Below are positions 53,421-62,286 of a DNA stretch of 64,000 nt, piece after piece. The DNA is from Fundidesulfovibrio agrisoli (GTDB taxonomy: Bacteria; Desulfobacterota; Desulfovibrionia; Desulfovibrionales; Desulfovibrionaceae). Every line of letters begins with the position of its first letter. Positions within the stretch are counted from its first letter, which is position 1. Made by a program: the position numbers and the translations under genes. The stretch spans positions 198,623 through 262,622 of the forward strand of contig NZ_JAKZKX010000002.1 in NCBI RefSeq assembly GCF_022808715.1, in the 5' to 3' direction. Under the pieces are notes generated by a model. It saw only the letters and a program-made list of their open reading frames with translations. It searched no databases and was not told where the DNA came from.

Positions 53421-54425
53421 ATGAGCGACAAGATTCTTCTGGATCAAGGCAGCGGGGGCCTGGCCTCCCACCGGTTGGTGGCCGACGTGTTCTTCAAGCA
53501 CCTGGGCAACCCCATCCTCAACCGCATGGACGACGCGGCCCTGCTCAACGCCTCCGGGCCTCTGGCCGTCAGCACCGACTCCTTCACGGTGGACCCCATC
53601 TTCTTCCCCGGAGGTGACATCGGCGCCCTGGCCGTGCACGGCACCGTCAACGACGTGGCCATGCTCGGGGCCAGGCCGCTCTACCTGACCTGCGGCTTCA
53701 TCATCGAGGAAGGCTTCGCCGTGGCCGACCTGGAGCGCATCGTGGCCTCCATGGGGCAGGCCGCGAGAAAGGCCAAGGTCCGCATCGTGGCGGGCGACAC
53801 CAAGGTGGTGCCGCGCGGCACGGCGGACAAGATCTTCATCAACACCACCGGCATCGGCCAGGTGCTGGCCAACCCCGCCCCCAGCGGGCACAGGGCCAAG
53901 CCCGGCGACGCGGTCATCATCTCCGGCACCCTGGGCGACCATGGCCTCACCGTGCTCTCCCACCGCCAGGGCCTCTCCTTCGAGGCTCCGGTGCAGAGCG
54001 ACTGCGCCTCGCTCAATCATCTGACGCTCAAGCTCATCGAGGCCCTGCCCAAGGTCCACGTGCTGCGCGACCCCACCCGCGGCGGCCTGGCCACCTCGCT
54101 CAACGAGATCGCCCAGCAGTCCTCCGTGGGCATCGTGCTGGACGAGCCCGCCATCCCCGTGAGCGACGTGGTGCGCGCCGGCTGCGACATCCTCGGGCTG
54201 GACCCGCTCTACCTCGCCAACGAGGGCAAGCTCATCTGCGTGCTGCCCCAGAAGTACGCCCAGCAGGCCCTGACCATCATGCGCCGCGACCCGCTGGGCC
54301 GCCAGGCCAGGGTGATCGGCTCTGTGGTGGCCGACAGGCCTGGCAAGGTGGTGCTGCGCACCGGCATGGGCGGGCACAGGATGCTCGGCATGCTCGAAGG
54401 CGAGCAGCTGCCCCGCATCTGCTGA
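53421..54425 (+). CDS. hypE: Hydrogenase maturation protein HypE
   Basis: This 334-residue AIR-synthase-like protein starts MSDKILLDQGSGGLASHRLVAD, has GDIGALAVHGTVNDVAMLGARP and RDPTRGGLATSLNEIA, and ends PRIC. The C-terminal Cys is the residue that is carbamoylated and dehydrated to thiocyanate, the cyanide donor. It follows hypD by six bases. hypA, hypB and hypF are not in the window. Confidence 0.96.
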   Translation: MSDKILLDQGSGGLASHRLVADVFFKHLGNPILNRMDDAALLNASGPLAVSTDSFTVDPIFFPGGDIGALAVHGTVNDVAMLGARPLYLTCGFIIEEGFAVADLERIVASMGQAARKAKVRIVAGDTKVVPRGTADKIFINTTGIGQVLANPAPSGHRAKPGDAVIISGTLGDHGLTVLSHRQGLSFEAPVQSDCASLNHLTLKLIEALPKVHVLRDPTRGGLATSLNEIAQQSSVGIVLDEPAIPVSDVVRAGCDILGLDPLYLANEGKLICVLPQKYAQQALTIMRRDPLGRQARVIGSVVADRPGKVVLRTGMGGHRMLGMLEGEQLPRIC

Positions 54426-54447
54426 CGCTCCCTGAAATCGCACATGC

Positions 54448-54482
54448 AAGCCCGGAGGCCCCCCGCCTCCGGGCTTTTTTTG
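54448..54482 (+). terminator. Intrinsic terminator after hypE
   Basis: A 12-bp stem (AAGCCCGGAGGC / GCCTCCGGGCTT) with a short C loop and a T-run. Confidence 0.85.
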
Positions 54483-54550
54483 CCGCCGGATTTCCGACAC
54501 ATGCGGCAACCCTTCGCGCCAACACCTCGGAATAACATACCAGGCCCACA

Positions 54551-54566
54551 TGGCATGGATACTGCT
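54551..54566 (+). promoter_or_regulatory. Candidate sigma-54 promoter for the YbjQ-like gene
   Basis: TGGCATG-GATA-CTGCT keeps GG and GC elements 10 bases apart, as in the -24/-12 consensus. The predicted start near 54577 leaves a leader of 58 bases before a well-spaced GGAGGAG and ATG. Confidence 0.5.
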
Positions 54567-54634
54567 ATGCTTTTGGGACGACACACACCGGCCCAGGCCG
54601 GAGCGACATACTCTCTAAGCCGCAAGGAGGAGCC

Positions 54635-55012
54635 ATGCTCTCGATCTTCACCGGTTCGGACCGCAAAGCGAAGGATCCCAACGAGGAACTCAAGCAGGGC
54701 AAGCGCCTCCAGCACGCCAAGGAGATGTTCTACTCCGGCAAGTTCCTGATGGTCACCACACCGAGCATCAAGGGCCGCCGCGCCAAAAGCGTGCTGGGCC
54801 TGGTCCACGGGCGCGGCTACGACGCCGAGTGCGCCATGCTCTCCCTGGCCGCATCCGCCATGGAGATCGGCGCGGAAGCCATCGTGGGCTATCAGGAGGC
54901 CGTGGCCTTCCATCCCGACGGCTCCAAGTTCTTCAGCTGCTACGGCACCGCCATCACCCTGGACAAGACCGCCCAGGCCAGGACCGCCATCCGCAGGGCC
55001 ATAACGCACTAG
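54635..55012 (+). CDS. YbjQ/UPF0145-like small protein, 125 aa
   Basis: This 125-residue soluble protein has a charged N-terminal extension of about 35 residues. The remainder resembles the YbjQ fold in outline: LMVTTPSIKGRRAKSVLGLVHGRG, a helix AMLSLAASAMEIGAEAIVGYQEAVAF, and CYGTAITL at the end. YbjQ proteins form pentamers and are of unknown role. GGAGGAG precedes the ATG. It is monocistronic, with a sigma-54-like promoter and its own terminator. The assignment is tentative. Confidence 0.65.
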   Translation: MLSIFTGSDRKAKDPNEELKQGKRLQHAKEMFYSGKFLMVTTPSIKGRRAKSVLGLVHGRGYDAECAMLSLAASAMEIGAEAIVGYQEAVAFHPDGSKFFSCYGTAITLDKTAQARTAIRRAITH

Positions 55013-55043
55013 GCCCCGCACCAGCCGCCTGCGGACGATTTTT

Positions 55044-55082
55044 GCCCGCCCGGCCCCTCCGCGGGGGGACGGGCGGGCATTT
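55044..55082 (+). terminator. Intrinsic terminator after the YbjQ-like gene
   Basis: GCCCGCCCG / CGGGCGGGC with an inner CCCC/GGGG hairpin. The T-run is short. Confidence 0.6.
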
Positions 55083-55220
55083 CGCACCGTCCGTCGCCAG
55101 AACAATCCCTACCGTGGCGCTCCGAGATAAAAATGAATTGGCCTGAGCCTTGTTTTCGCGTATCGATGACGTGACTTATGCCGTGGAGTTACGACGTCCA
55201 ACGTTTGCAAGCGACACACA

Positions 55221-55601
55221 ATGCGCACCGATGAAGCCGAACTTCTGGTAGTTGACGACGAAGCCCCCGTGCGGCTCAGTCTGGCCGCATACCTCGAGGA
55301 CGAAGGCTTCATGGTCCGCACCGCCGATTCAGCCGAACAGGCGATCGACGTCGCGCGCTCGAACCCGCCGCATCTGGCCGTCGTGGACCTGCGCCTGCCC
55401 GGAATGGACGGCGCGGCCCTGATTCTCGAGCTTGCCCGCGACCATCCGGGCATGAAGTTCCTCATCCACACCGGCTCCACCAAGTTCAGCCTCTCGGAGG
55501 ACCTCAAGTCCGCAGGGCTCGACGACAGCCACGTCTTCTTCAAGCCCGTGCTGGACATGGGGGAAATGGTGCGCAAAATCACGACTCTCCTCCAGGAATG
55601 A
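55221..55601 (+). CDS. Single-domain response regulator (CheY-like)
   Basis: This 126-residue receiver domain has the acidic pair in LLVVDDEAPVR, the phospho-Asp in LAVVDLRLPGMDG, a Thr in IHTGSTK and the conserved Lys in VFFKPVLD. It has no output domain. It lies four bases upstream of a receiver-PAS-GGDEF-EAL gene, so the two form an operon. It may act as a phosphate sink or in a phosphorelay with the same kinase. The ribosome site is weak. Confidence 0.92.
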   Translation: MRTDEAELLVVDDEAPVRLSLAAYLEDEGFMVRTADSAEQAIDVARSNPPHLAVVDLRLPGMDGAALILELARDHPGMKFLIHTGSTKFSLSEDLKSAGLDDSHVFFKPVLDMGEMVRKITTLLQE

Positions 55602-55605
55602 CCCC

Positions 55606-57813
55606 ATGACATATGAGCCCTTGGCCACGCTGCTGACCATCGACGATGAAGATGTCATCCGGCGCTCCTTCCAGGCCTACCTCGAAGACAGCGGTTTCAA
55701 GGTGCTCCAGGCCTCCAACGGCCGCCTCGGCCTTGAAGTCTTCCGCGCCGAACACCCCGACATCATCCTTGTTGACCTGCGCATGCCCGAGATGGACGGC
55801 CTCGAAGTGCTGGCCACCGTGGTTCGCGAGGCCCCGGACGTGCCCATCATCGTGGTCTCCGGCACCGGCATGATCCAGGACGCCATCGAGGCCCTGCGCC
55901 TCGGCGCCTGGGACTACGTGCTCAAGCCCGTGGAGGACCTGGGCATCCTGGAGCACTGCGTGCGCCGCGCCCTGGAGCGGGCCAAGCTCCTCAAGGAGAA
56001 CAAGGCCCACCGCGAGAACCTGGAAAAACAGGTCCGCCGCAGGACCGTCGAGCTCCACGACCGCACCCTCCAACTGGAGGAGACCAACAAGCGCCTCCAG
56101 ACCGAGATCAACGAGCGCAACGCCGCCGAGGCCAAATACCGCTCCATCTTCGAGAACGCCATCGAGGGCATCTTCCAGGTGGACCACCAGGGCCGCATGG
56201 TGAGCGCCAACCCGGCCATGGCCCGCATCCTGGGCTACGCCTCCCTGGAGGAGATGGCCGGTTCGGTCAGCGACCTGGCGGAGCGCATCTGCAGCGACCC
56301 CAGCAAGCGCGAGATATTCCAGCGCGTCATGAGCGACCACGGCAGCATCCAGGCCTTCGAGGTGCAGACCGTGCGCCAGGACGGCAGCCCCCTGTGGGCC
56401 TCCATCAACGCCCACCTCGTGCACGGCCCCACCGGCGAGAACGTGCGCTACGAGGGAACCCTGGAGGACATCAGCGAGCACAAGCGCTTCGAGGAGCAGC
56501 TGCTGCACCAGTCGCTGCACGACGCCCTCACCGGCCTGCCCAACCGCGCCCTGTTCATGGACCGCCTCTCCCAGGCCATCACGCGCTGCGCCCGGCACAA
56601 CAGCTTCTTCGCCCTGCTCTACCTTGACGTGGACCGCTTCAAGGTCATCAACGACAGCCTCGGCCACGCCCTGGGCGACCAGTTCCTCATCAAGCTGGCC
56701 GAGCGCCTGAAGACCGTCACCCGCGAGGCCGACACCCTGGCCCGCATGGGCGGCGACGAGTTCGCCGTCATCTCGGAGCAGGTGCGCAGCCTCTCCGGGG
56801 CCACGCTGGTGGCGGAGCGCATCCTCGAGGAATTGAGCGCGCCCTTCAACATCGACGGGCAGGAGATCTACAGCACCGTCTCCATCGGCATCATCTGCTG
56901 CACGGGCTACTGCGGCACCGCCGAGGAAGTGCTGCGCGACGCGGACCTGACCATGTACCGCGCCAAGAGCATGGGCAAGTCGCGCTACGAGGTGTTCGAC
57001 AACGCCCTGCACGAGCAGACCATCCGCCTGCTCACCATGGAGAACGAGTTCCGCAGGGCCCTGGCCAAGAACGAATTCGAGCTGCACTACCAGCCCATCG
57101 TGGACGTGAACACCGGCGCGACAGTGAGCCTGGAGGCCCTGCTGCGCTGGAAGCACCCCGAGCGGGGCTACATCCCGCCCCTTGAGTTCATTCCCCTGGC
57201 CGAGGAGAACGGGCTCATCGTGCCGCTGGGCTGGTGGGTACTGGAAGAGGCCTGCCGCATGCTGGCCCTCATCCAGAAGCGCTTCCCGCTGCCCACGCCC
57301 CTCTCCATGACCGTCAACATTTCGGCCAAGCAGTTCTCCCAGACGGACCTGGGCCAGAAGCTGGCGGGCCTGCTCCAGACGGCGGAGATCGCTCCGGGCA
57401 GCCTGGAACTGGAGATCACCGAGAGCGTCATCATGGATCGCGGCGAAGCTTCCATCGAACGCCTGGAGGAGCTCAAGGCCCTGGGCCTGCGCCTTTTCGT
57501 GGACGACTTCGGCACGGGCTACTCCTCGCTGTCGTACCTGCACCGCTTCCCCATCGACATGCTCAAGATCGACCGCTCCTTCATCCGGGAGATCGACGCC
57601 ACCGGCGGCCACGCGGAGATCGTGCGGGCCATCGTGGGCCTGGGGCGCAACCTGGGCCTGGGCCTCATCGCCGAAGGCGTGGAGACCGAAGCCCAACTCG
57701 CCGTCATCAGGACGCTGGGCTGCCAGATGGCCCAGGGGTTCCTGTTCTCCAGGCCGCAGCCGGCCGAGGCCATCATGAACTACCTGGAGAAGGACTTCGC
57801 CGAGCGGCGCTAG
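55606..57813 (+). CDS. Response regulator with PAS, GGDEF and EAL domains
   Basis: This 735-residue protein has a receiver domain (TIDDEDVIRRSF, Asp in IILVDLRMPEMDG, Lys in DYVLKPVEDLG), a coiled-coil linker (about 125-165), a PAS domain (KYRSIFENAIEGIFQVDHQGRMVSANPAMARILGY), a GGDEF domain with intact RMGGDEF and the inhibitory site READ five residues before it, and an EAL domain with EALLRW, EITES, DDFGTGYSSL and EGVET. Both catalytic domains look complete, so it may make and degrade c-di-GMP under phosphorylation control. It is soluble. It starts four bases after the single-domain regulator. Confidence 0.95.
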   Translation: MTYEPLATLLTIDDEDVIRRSFQAYLEDSGFKVLQASNGRLGLEVFRAEHPDIILVDLRMPEMDGLEVLATVVREAPDVPIIVVSGTGMIQDAIEALRLGAWDYVLKPVEDLGILEHCVRRALERAKLLKENKAHRENLEKQVRRRTVELHDRTLQLEETNKRLQTEINERNAAEAKYRSIFENAIEGIFQVDHQGRMVSANPAMARILGYASLEEMAGSVSDLAERICSDPSKREIFQRVMSDHGSIQAFEVQTVRQDGSPLWASINAHLVHGPTGENVRYEGTLEDISEHKRFEEQLLHQSLHDALTGLPNRALFMDRLSQAITRCARHNSFFALLYLDVDRFKVINDSLGHALGDQFLIKLAERLKTVTREADTLARMGGDEFAVISEQVRSLSGATLVAERILEELSAPFNIDGQEIYSTVSIGIICCTGYCGTAEEVLRDADLTMYRAKSMGKSRYEVFDNALHEQTIRLLTMENEFRRALAKNEFELHYQPIVDVNTGATVSLEALLRWKHPERGYIPPLEFIPLAEENGLIVPLGWWVLEEACRMLALIQKRFPLPTPLSMTVNISAKQFSQTDLGQKLAGLLQTAEIAPGSLELEITESVIMDRGEASIERLEELKALGLRLFVDDFGTGYSSLSYLHRFPIDMLKIDRSFIREIDATGGHAEIVRAIVGLGRNLGLGLIAEGVETEAQLAVIRTLGCQMAQGFLFSRPQPAEAIMNYLEKDFAERR

Positions 57814-57851
57814 CCGCCCTGGAACACTCCAGGCGGCCATACCGCAATGAC

Positions 57852-57886
57852 AAAGCCCCCGCGCATCGGCGATGCGCGGGGGCTTT
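57852..57886. terminator. Bidirectional terminator
   Basis: A perfect 16-bp stem (AAAGCCCCCGCGCATC and complement) with a GGC loop lies between the convergent GGDEF-EAL gene and the lipoprotein gene. Confidence 0.85.
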
Positions 57887-57987
57887 TAGCTGCATCAGGC
57901 CCGGGAGGCCTCCGTCAGACGGCCGCCGCGCTTGGCGCGCCCGCCGGTCACGAAGGCCCGGGAGGGATCATCCCGCAACTTCGGCAC

Positions 57988-58281
57988 TCAATAGGTTTCG
58001 GCCGGAGGGGGGGGAGCTTGCTTTTTCTTCTTGTAGGTGCTGGGCGCGGCCTTTTTCTCCTGCTCGTGGCCGTAGAGGCCGCCCGCCACCGCGCCGAGCG
58101 CGCCGCCCACGGCCGCGCCCACGCCCACATAGCCGCCGGCGATGGCCGCGATGCCAGCGCCGGCGCCAGCGCCGATGACGCCGCCGCTCAACGCGCCCTG
58201 CTGGGTTTTGGTCATGTTGGTGCATCCGGCGCCCAACAACAACGAAAGGACAAGGACACCCGTGGTGAGAGTTCTGCTCAT
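57988..58281 (-). CDS. Glycine-zipper lipoprotein, 97 aa
   Basis: This small lipoprotein has a signal peptide ending LLLGAGC (lipobox). Its Gly/Ala-rich zipper (GALSGGVIGAGAGAGIAAIAGGYVGVGAAVGGALGAVAGG) forms two packed membrane-inserting helices, as in YMGG/Rcs-type glycine-zipper proteins. A Lys/Pro tail follows (KKKKQAPPPP). It is likely in the outer membrane. It starts 11 bases after the next gene upstream, so they are an operon. Confidence 0.85.
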   Translation of the reverse strand: MSRTLTTGVLVLSLLLGAGCTNMTKTQQGALSGGVIGAGAGAGIAAIAGGYVGVGAAVGGALGAVAGGLYGHEQEKKAAPSTYKKKKQAPPPPAETY

Positions 58282-58292
58282 GGTTTCACCCG

Positions 58293-58691
58293 CTATTTGG
58301 CTGGAGTCTCAGGGATGGCCACTTCGTACCACAGAACCTCGACCACCGGCTTGGACTTGAGCTCGGGCTTTGTGGCGAAGGCCTTGTCCATGGCCGCGAC
58401 GATCTCCTTGAGGGTGTAGCGCGACAGGCCGCGCACCCAACTCGGGACAAGGCTCTTCTGGACAGGGGGGAGACTGTCGCCCTGGACTTCCTTTTCCAGC
58501 TCCACCATGGTCGTGAGCCCGGCGATGAAGGCCAGGCGCTCGCCGTCGGTGGCGTTGACCCAGTTCTCGCCCGTGATGACCGGGAAGGTGGTCTTGTCCT
58601 GGGCCATGGCCTGGGCCTGGGCCGCGCCGCATGCGAACAGAGCGACGACGGCGACCATCGCCGTCAGTAGGATCGTCCTGCAAATCGCCAC
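58293..58691 (-). CDS. Exported protein of unknown function, 132 aa
   Basis: The start is GTG with AAGGAGG upstream. A signal peptide (MAICRTILLTAMVAVVALFACGAAQAQA) precedes a mature domain of about 100 residues with a helix-rich pattern (GERLAFIAGLTTMVELEKE, WVRGLSRYTLKEIVAAMDKAF, PVVEVLWYEVA). It has no cysteines in the mature part. It is co-transcribed with the glycine-zipper lipoprotein. No function is evident. Confidence 0.78.
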   Translation of the reverse strand: MAICRTILLTAMVAVVALFACGAAQAQAMAQDKTTFPVITGENWVNATDGERLAFIAGLTTMVELEKEVQGDSLPPVQKSLVPSWVRGLSRYTLKEIVAAMDKAFATKPELKSKPVVEVLWYEVAIPETPAK

Positions 58692-58706
58692 ACCGTACCT
58701 CCTTGG

Positions 58707-59792
58707 TTACTGATTTCTAGTTGATTCGGTAAGCAACGTTACGTTGGACTTGGTGAAGAATCCGTCGAACCCGTCGTAGCGCTGGATGTATTCGTTCACC
58801 AGCAACGTGTGCGGGCTCATCTTGCTGAAAATCTGCTTGAGCCCCTCCTCGCGGGAGCCGACCAGCTCGGAAAGGAAGCCCAGCCCGTCGGCGCGCAGGG
58901 CCTCCACCGTGCTCTCGATGTTGGCGGTGTTGAAGGCCATGTGGTGGCTGCGCGGCCCGTAGTTGTGGATGAACAGCTCCGTGGGGCCGGAGGTCTCCAC
59001 GCTCTGGAAGGGCTCGATGCCCGAGGTGAACACCTGGGCGTAGTCTTCCGGGGTGAGCCGGGCCACGTTGGTGATGGAGTTGAGCGGCTCCACGTAGACC
59101 GAGAAGGTGAAATTGTAGCCGGTGAGCTGCATGAACTCCAGGATGGCGGCGTCGCGCTCCTCGGCGCGCACGCGGGTGGCCACGTGGTCCAGTTCGCCGA
59201 TGTTGGCCAGGTAGGCTTTGGCGGGTTTGGTCACGGGCAGGGCCAGGGGCCTGCAGTCGTCCGTCAGGTAGTCGGACTCACGGGTTTTCCACTCCACCAG
59301 GCCGATGGCGTTGCCGGTGAAGCGCGAAGGCATGGTCTGGGCGTAGCGATAGCGGGAGTTGTCGAACACGTGGTCCTTCAGGAAGAACACCCCGCGTTCG
59401 CGCTGGATTCGAGTGTATTCACGAACGTCCCGGCACTTGAAGACGAACGTCTCCAGCCGGGTGTTGGGCATGGCGGCGGTCTTGGCCCCGCGGTTGGCCT
59501 CGCGGAAGGGGTTGTCGGCGCCGGTGCGGGTCTGCACGATGAGGTCGGCTGAGCCTTCCAGGGCCAGCACGGCCACGTCGCGGTCACCGTCGGAGAAGGC
59601 GTACTTGAGCTGGTGCCCCGTGGTGGAGAGCAGTTGCAGGACGGCTGGCTGGAAATGATCCTGCTCGGTGGAGATCACCACGGCCTCCAGGCCGCCCACC
59701 AGGCCCTCCAGGCCAAGCTTGCGACGCTCCTGGATGATGGCCTCGGAGGTGGCCAGCAGGACGTTGTCGTCGTTCTTCAAAAATACGGACAT
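58707..59792 (-). CDS. 4-hydroxyphenylpyruvate dioxygenase-like protein (VOC superfamily)
   Basis: This 361-residue protein has two VOC half-domains. The C-terminal half has the iron triad pattern of HPPD: His in ELDHVATRV, His in RSHHMAFNTANIESTVEALRADG, and Glu in NEYIQRYDGFDG, preceded by GLKQIFSK. HPPD turns 4-hydroxyphenylpyruvate and O2 to homogentisate, a reaction unexpected in a strict anaerobe, and no other tyrosine-degradation gene is adjacent. The overall similarity is in motifs rather than continuous, so the substrate may differ. GGGGG lies five bases before the ATG at 59792. Confidence 0.7.
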   Translation of the reverse strand: MSVFLKNDDNVLLATSEAIIQERRKLGLEGLVGGLEAVVISTEQDHFQPAVLQLLSTTGHQLKYAFSDGDRDVAVLALEGSADLIVQTRTGADNPFREANRGAKTAAMPNTRLETFVFKCRDVREYTRIQRERGVFFLKDHVFDNSRYRYAQTMPSRFTGNAIGLVEWKTRESDYLTDDCRPLALPVTKPAKAYLANIGELDHVATRVRAEERDAAILEFMQLTGYNFTFSVYVEPLNSITNVARLTPEDYAQVFTSGIEPFQSVETSGPTELFIHNYGPRSHHMAFNTANIESTVEALRADGLGFLSELVGSREEGLKQIFSKMSPHTLLVNEYIQRYDGFDGFFTKSNVTLLTESTRNQ

Positions 59793-59879
59793 GGAACCCC
59801 CGGGATGTTGAGTCATGGGGGTATCATAGCGCTTTCGGGCAGGTTGTCCAGCCGGGAGTGATTTTCCAGGAAGTGAGTG

Positions 59880-62237
59880 TTACATCATATCCACCGGATC
59901 CAGATCCAGCTGTAGCCTGAGCTTCCCGTTGCCGGTCATGGCCCGCAGGGCCTGGGCGTAGCTCTGGCGGATGGACGGCCAGTCCTGCGCCTTGAGCAGG
60001 CAGTTGAAGCGCCTGCGGTCGCGCAGCACGGCGATGGGCGCGGGCGACGGCCCGAGCACGCGCACCCCGGCCACGCCCCGCAGCGCGCGCGAAAGCTCCG
60101 TGATGGCCTCCGGCCCCTGCTCCCAGTCCCGTGGGTAGCTGGCCCGCACAAGGCCCAGCTTCACGAACGGCGGATAGCCGTACTTGCGGCGCTTCTCGAT
60201 CTGCTGGGCGAAGAAGCCCTCGTAATCGGCGTTGCGCACCAGCTCCCAGAAGGGGTCGCCGGGGGTGCGCGTCTGGATGAGCACCCTGCCCGCCTTGCCG
60301 CCGCGCCCGGCGCGCCCCGCCACCTGCACCAGCATCTGGAAGCTGCGCTCCTCGGCGCGGTAGTCGGGCATGTTGCGCCCCATGTCCCCGTCGGCCACCA
60401 CCACCAAGGTCACATCCGGGAAATCGTGCCCCTTGGAGAGCATCTGCGTGCCCACCAGCACCTGGGAGCGGCCCTGCCCGAAATCATCCAGGATGGCCTC
60501 GGCCCTGCCCGCGCGGCGGGCCACGTCGCGGTCCAGCCGGGCCACCGCGGCGTCCGCGGGCAGCACGGCCTGGAGCTGCTCGGCCAGCATCTCCGTGCCC
60601 TCGCCCATGGGCAGGAAGTTGCACCCCCCGCACGCGGAGCACGGGCGCGGAAAGCCCAGGCTCAGGCCGCAGTAATGGCAGACCAGGCGCTCCCGGCCCT
60701 TGTGGTAGGTCAGGGAGACCTCGCAACTGGGGCAGCGCTGCACCTGCTCGCAATCCAGGCAGAAGATCAGCGGGGCGTAGCCGCGCCTGTTCAGCAGGAT
60801 CATGGCCTGCTCGCCCTTCTCCACCGTCTCGGCCAGGGCCGCGAGCGTCTGCGGGGCCAGCAGGCCCGCGCCCTCCCGGCCCAGGCAGGCGTCCAGGTGC
60901 ACGGCCTTGTCCCGGGTGGACATGTCCACCAGCTCCACATCCGGGAGCCGCCCCGCCCCGGCGCGCCCGGCCATGACCACCTTGGGCGTCGCGCCGTCCA
61001 GCGCGGACTGGTAGGTCTTCACGTCCGGCGTGGCCGAGCCCAGCAGCAGCAAGGCCCCGGCCTGGCGGGCGCGGAAGAAGGCCACTTCCTTGGCCTGGTA
61101 GGGCAGGCGCTCGTCCTGCTTGAAAGAGGCGTCGTGCTCCTCGTCGAGGACGATCAGGCCAAGGTCCGCAACGGGCAGGAACAACGCGGAGCGCGTCCCC
61201 ACGTACAGATGGGGGGAGCGGGCCTGGGCCGCCTCGCGGAAGACGCGCTCGCGGCGCACCGGGGTCTGGTAGCCGTGTGAGAACACCGGCTCGAACCCGA
61301 ACCAGGCCCGAGCTCTTGCTCGCAGTGCCGAGGCCAGGGCCACCTCGGGCGCGAGCAGCATTACGGACCTGCCCCGGCGAAGCGTCTCCAGGGCCAGCTC
61401 GAAATACAGGCGCGTCTTGCCGCTGCCCGTGACCCCGTGCACCAGCCGCTCCCCGCCGGGGCCGGGGGGCAGCTGGGGCGCAAGCTCCTCAAGCGCGGCG
61501 GCCTGCTCGGCGGTCAGGGGGGGGCGGTCTTCGGGTTCGCAGGGGTCGCAGGGTTCGTCGGGCTCCTCCGGCGGCGGGCCGAGCACGATGCAGCCCTTGC
61601 CCTCCAAAGTCTTGAGCGCGGCACCCACGCCCGGCCCCAGGGAATCGCGCAGCTGCGACGGGGTGGCCTGGCCCCTGGCGAAGAGCATCTCCAGCACGGC
61701 GATCTGCACGGAGGCCGCCGGGCGCACGGGCCAGGGCGGGTCCACCAGCAGGCGGTAGGCGGGCTCCGGCTCGGCGGCGGAGACGGAGAGCACGGCCTCG
61801 CCCCCGCGCCAGGCCACGGCCAAATCCGCCAGAGGCACAGGGCAGTCTTCAACCTTGGAGAGCGGCACCTTCTGTCTGCGCCCGCCCTGGCGCACGGTCA
61901 GGCTGGCCTTGGCCGAACGCAGCCCCGCCGGAAGCAGCGTGGCCAGCACCTGGCCGGGGTGGGCCATCTGGCGGGCGGCCAGGTTCTCCACCAGGGTCAC
62001 ATAGCCCGGCGCAAGCAGGGGCGACAGCTCCAGGGGCCAGACGAAATCGCGCAGGGCCACGCCCTCGGGCAGGGGTTCGCCCGGGCCGAGCACCACCCCG
62101 GCGCGCAGGGAACGGCCCATGGGCACGGCCACGCGCAGGCCGGGCGGCAGATCCCAGCCCGCGAAATGCGGGGGGACGCCGTAGGTCAGCGAGGCGAACG
62201 GCGGTGAGAGCAGCGCTACGCGCACAAGGGTGGACAT
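59880..62237 (-). CDS. priA: Primosomal protein N' (replication restart helicase PriA)
   Basis: This 785-residue superfamily 2 helicase has an N-terminal 3'-DNA-binding domain (SLTYGVPPHFAGWDLPPGLRVAVPMG), Walker A VHGVTGSGKTRLYFE, the DEEH box, the zinc-binding region (CLDCEQVQRCPSCEVSLTYH, CHYCG, CSACGG) and the helicase motifs ILVGTQMLSKGHDFPDVTL and QVAGRAGRGGKAGRV. It reloads the replisome at stalled forks. Length and motifs are normal. Confidence 0.96.
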   Translation of the reverse strand: MSTLVRVALLSPPFASLTYGVPPHFAGWDLPPGLRVAVPMGRSLRAGVVLGPGEPLPEGVALRDFVWPLELSPLLAPGYVTLVENLAARQMAHPGQVLATLLPAGLRSAKASLTVRQGGRRQKVPLSKVEDCPVPLADLAVAWRGGEAVLSVSAAEPEPAYRLLVDPPWPVRPAASVQIAVLEMLFARGQATPSQLRDSLGPGVGAALKTLEGKGCIVLGPPPEEPDEPCDPCEPEDRPPLTAEQAAALEELAPQLPPGPGGERLVHGVTGSGKTRLYFELALETLRRGRSVMLLAPEVALASALRARARAWFGFEPVFSHGYQTPVRRERVFREAAQARSPHLYVGTRSALFLPVADLGLIVLDEEHDASFKQDERLPYQAKEVAFFRARQAGALLLLGSATPDVKTYQSALDGATPKVVMAGRAGAGRLPDVELVDMSTRDKAVHLDACLGREGAGLLAPQTLAALAETVEKGEQAMILLNRRGYAPLIFCLDCEQVQRCPSCEVSLTYHKGRERLVCHYCGLSLGFPRPCSACGGCNFLPMGEGTEMLAEQLQAVLPADAAVARLDRDVARRAGRAEAILDDFGQGRSQVLVGTQMLSKGHDFPDVTLVVVADGDMGRNMPDYRAEERSFQMLVQVAGRAGRGGKAGRVLIQTRTPGDPFWELVRNADYEGFFAQQIEKRRKYGYPPFVKLGLVRASYPRDWEQGPEAITELSRALRGVAGVRVLGPSPAPIAVLRDRRRFNCLLKAQDWPSIRQSYAQALRAMTGNGKLRLQLDLDPVDMM

Positions 62238-62286
62238 GGCGGTGGGAAAGGCCGGGCCGCGCAGGGCGGCCCGGCCGGGGGTGCGG

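Noticed and set aside
52314-54584. 756-codon minus-strand frame opposite hypD and hypE
   Set aside because: It is antisense to two textbook hyp genes; composition is typical of a shadow frame.
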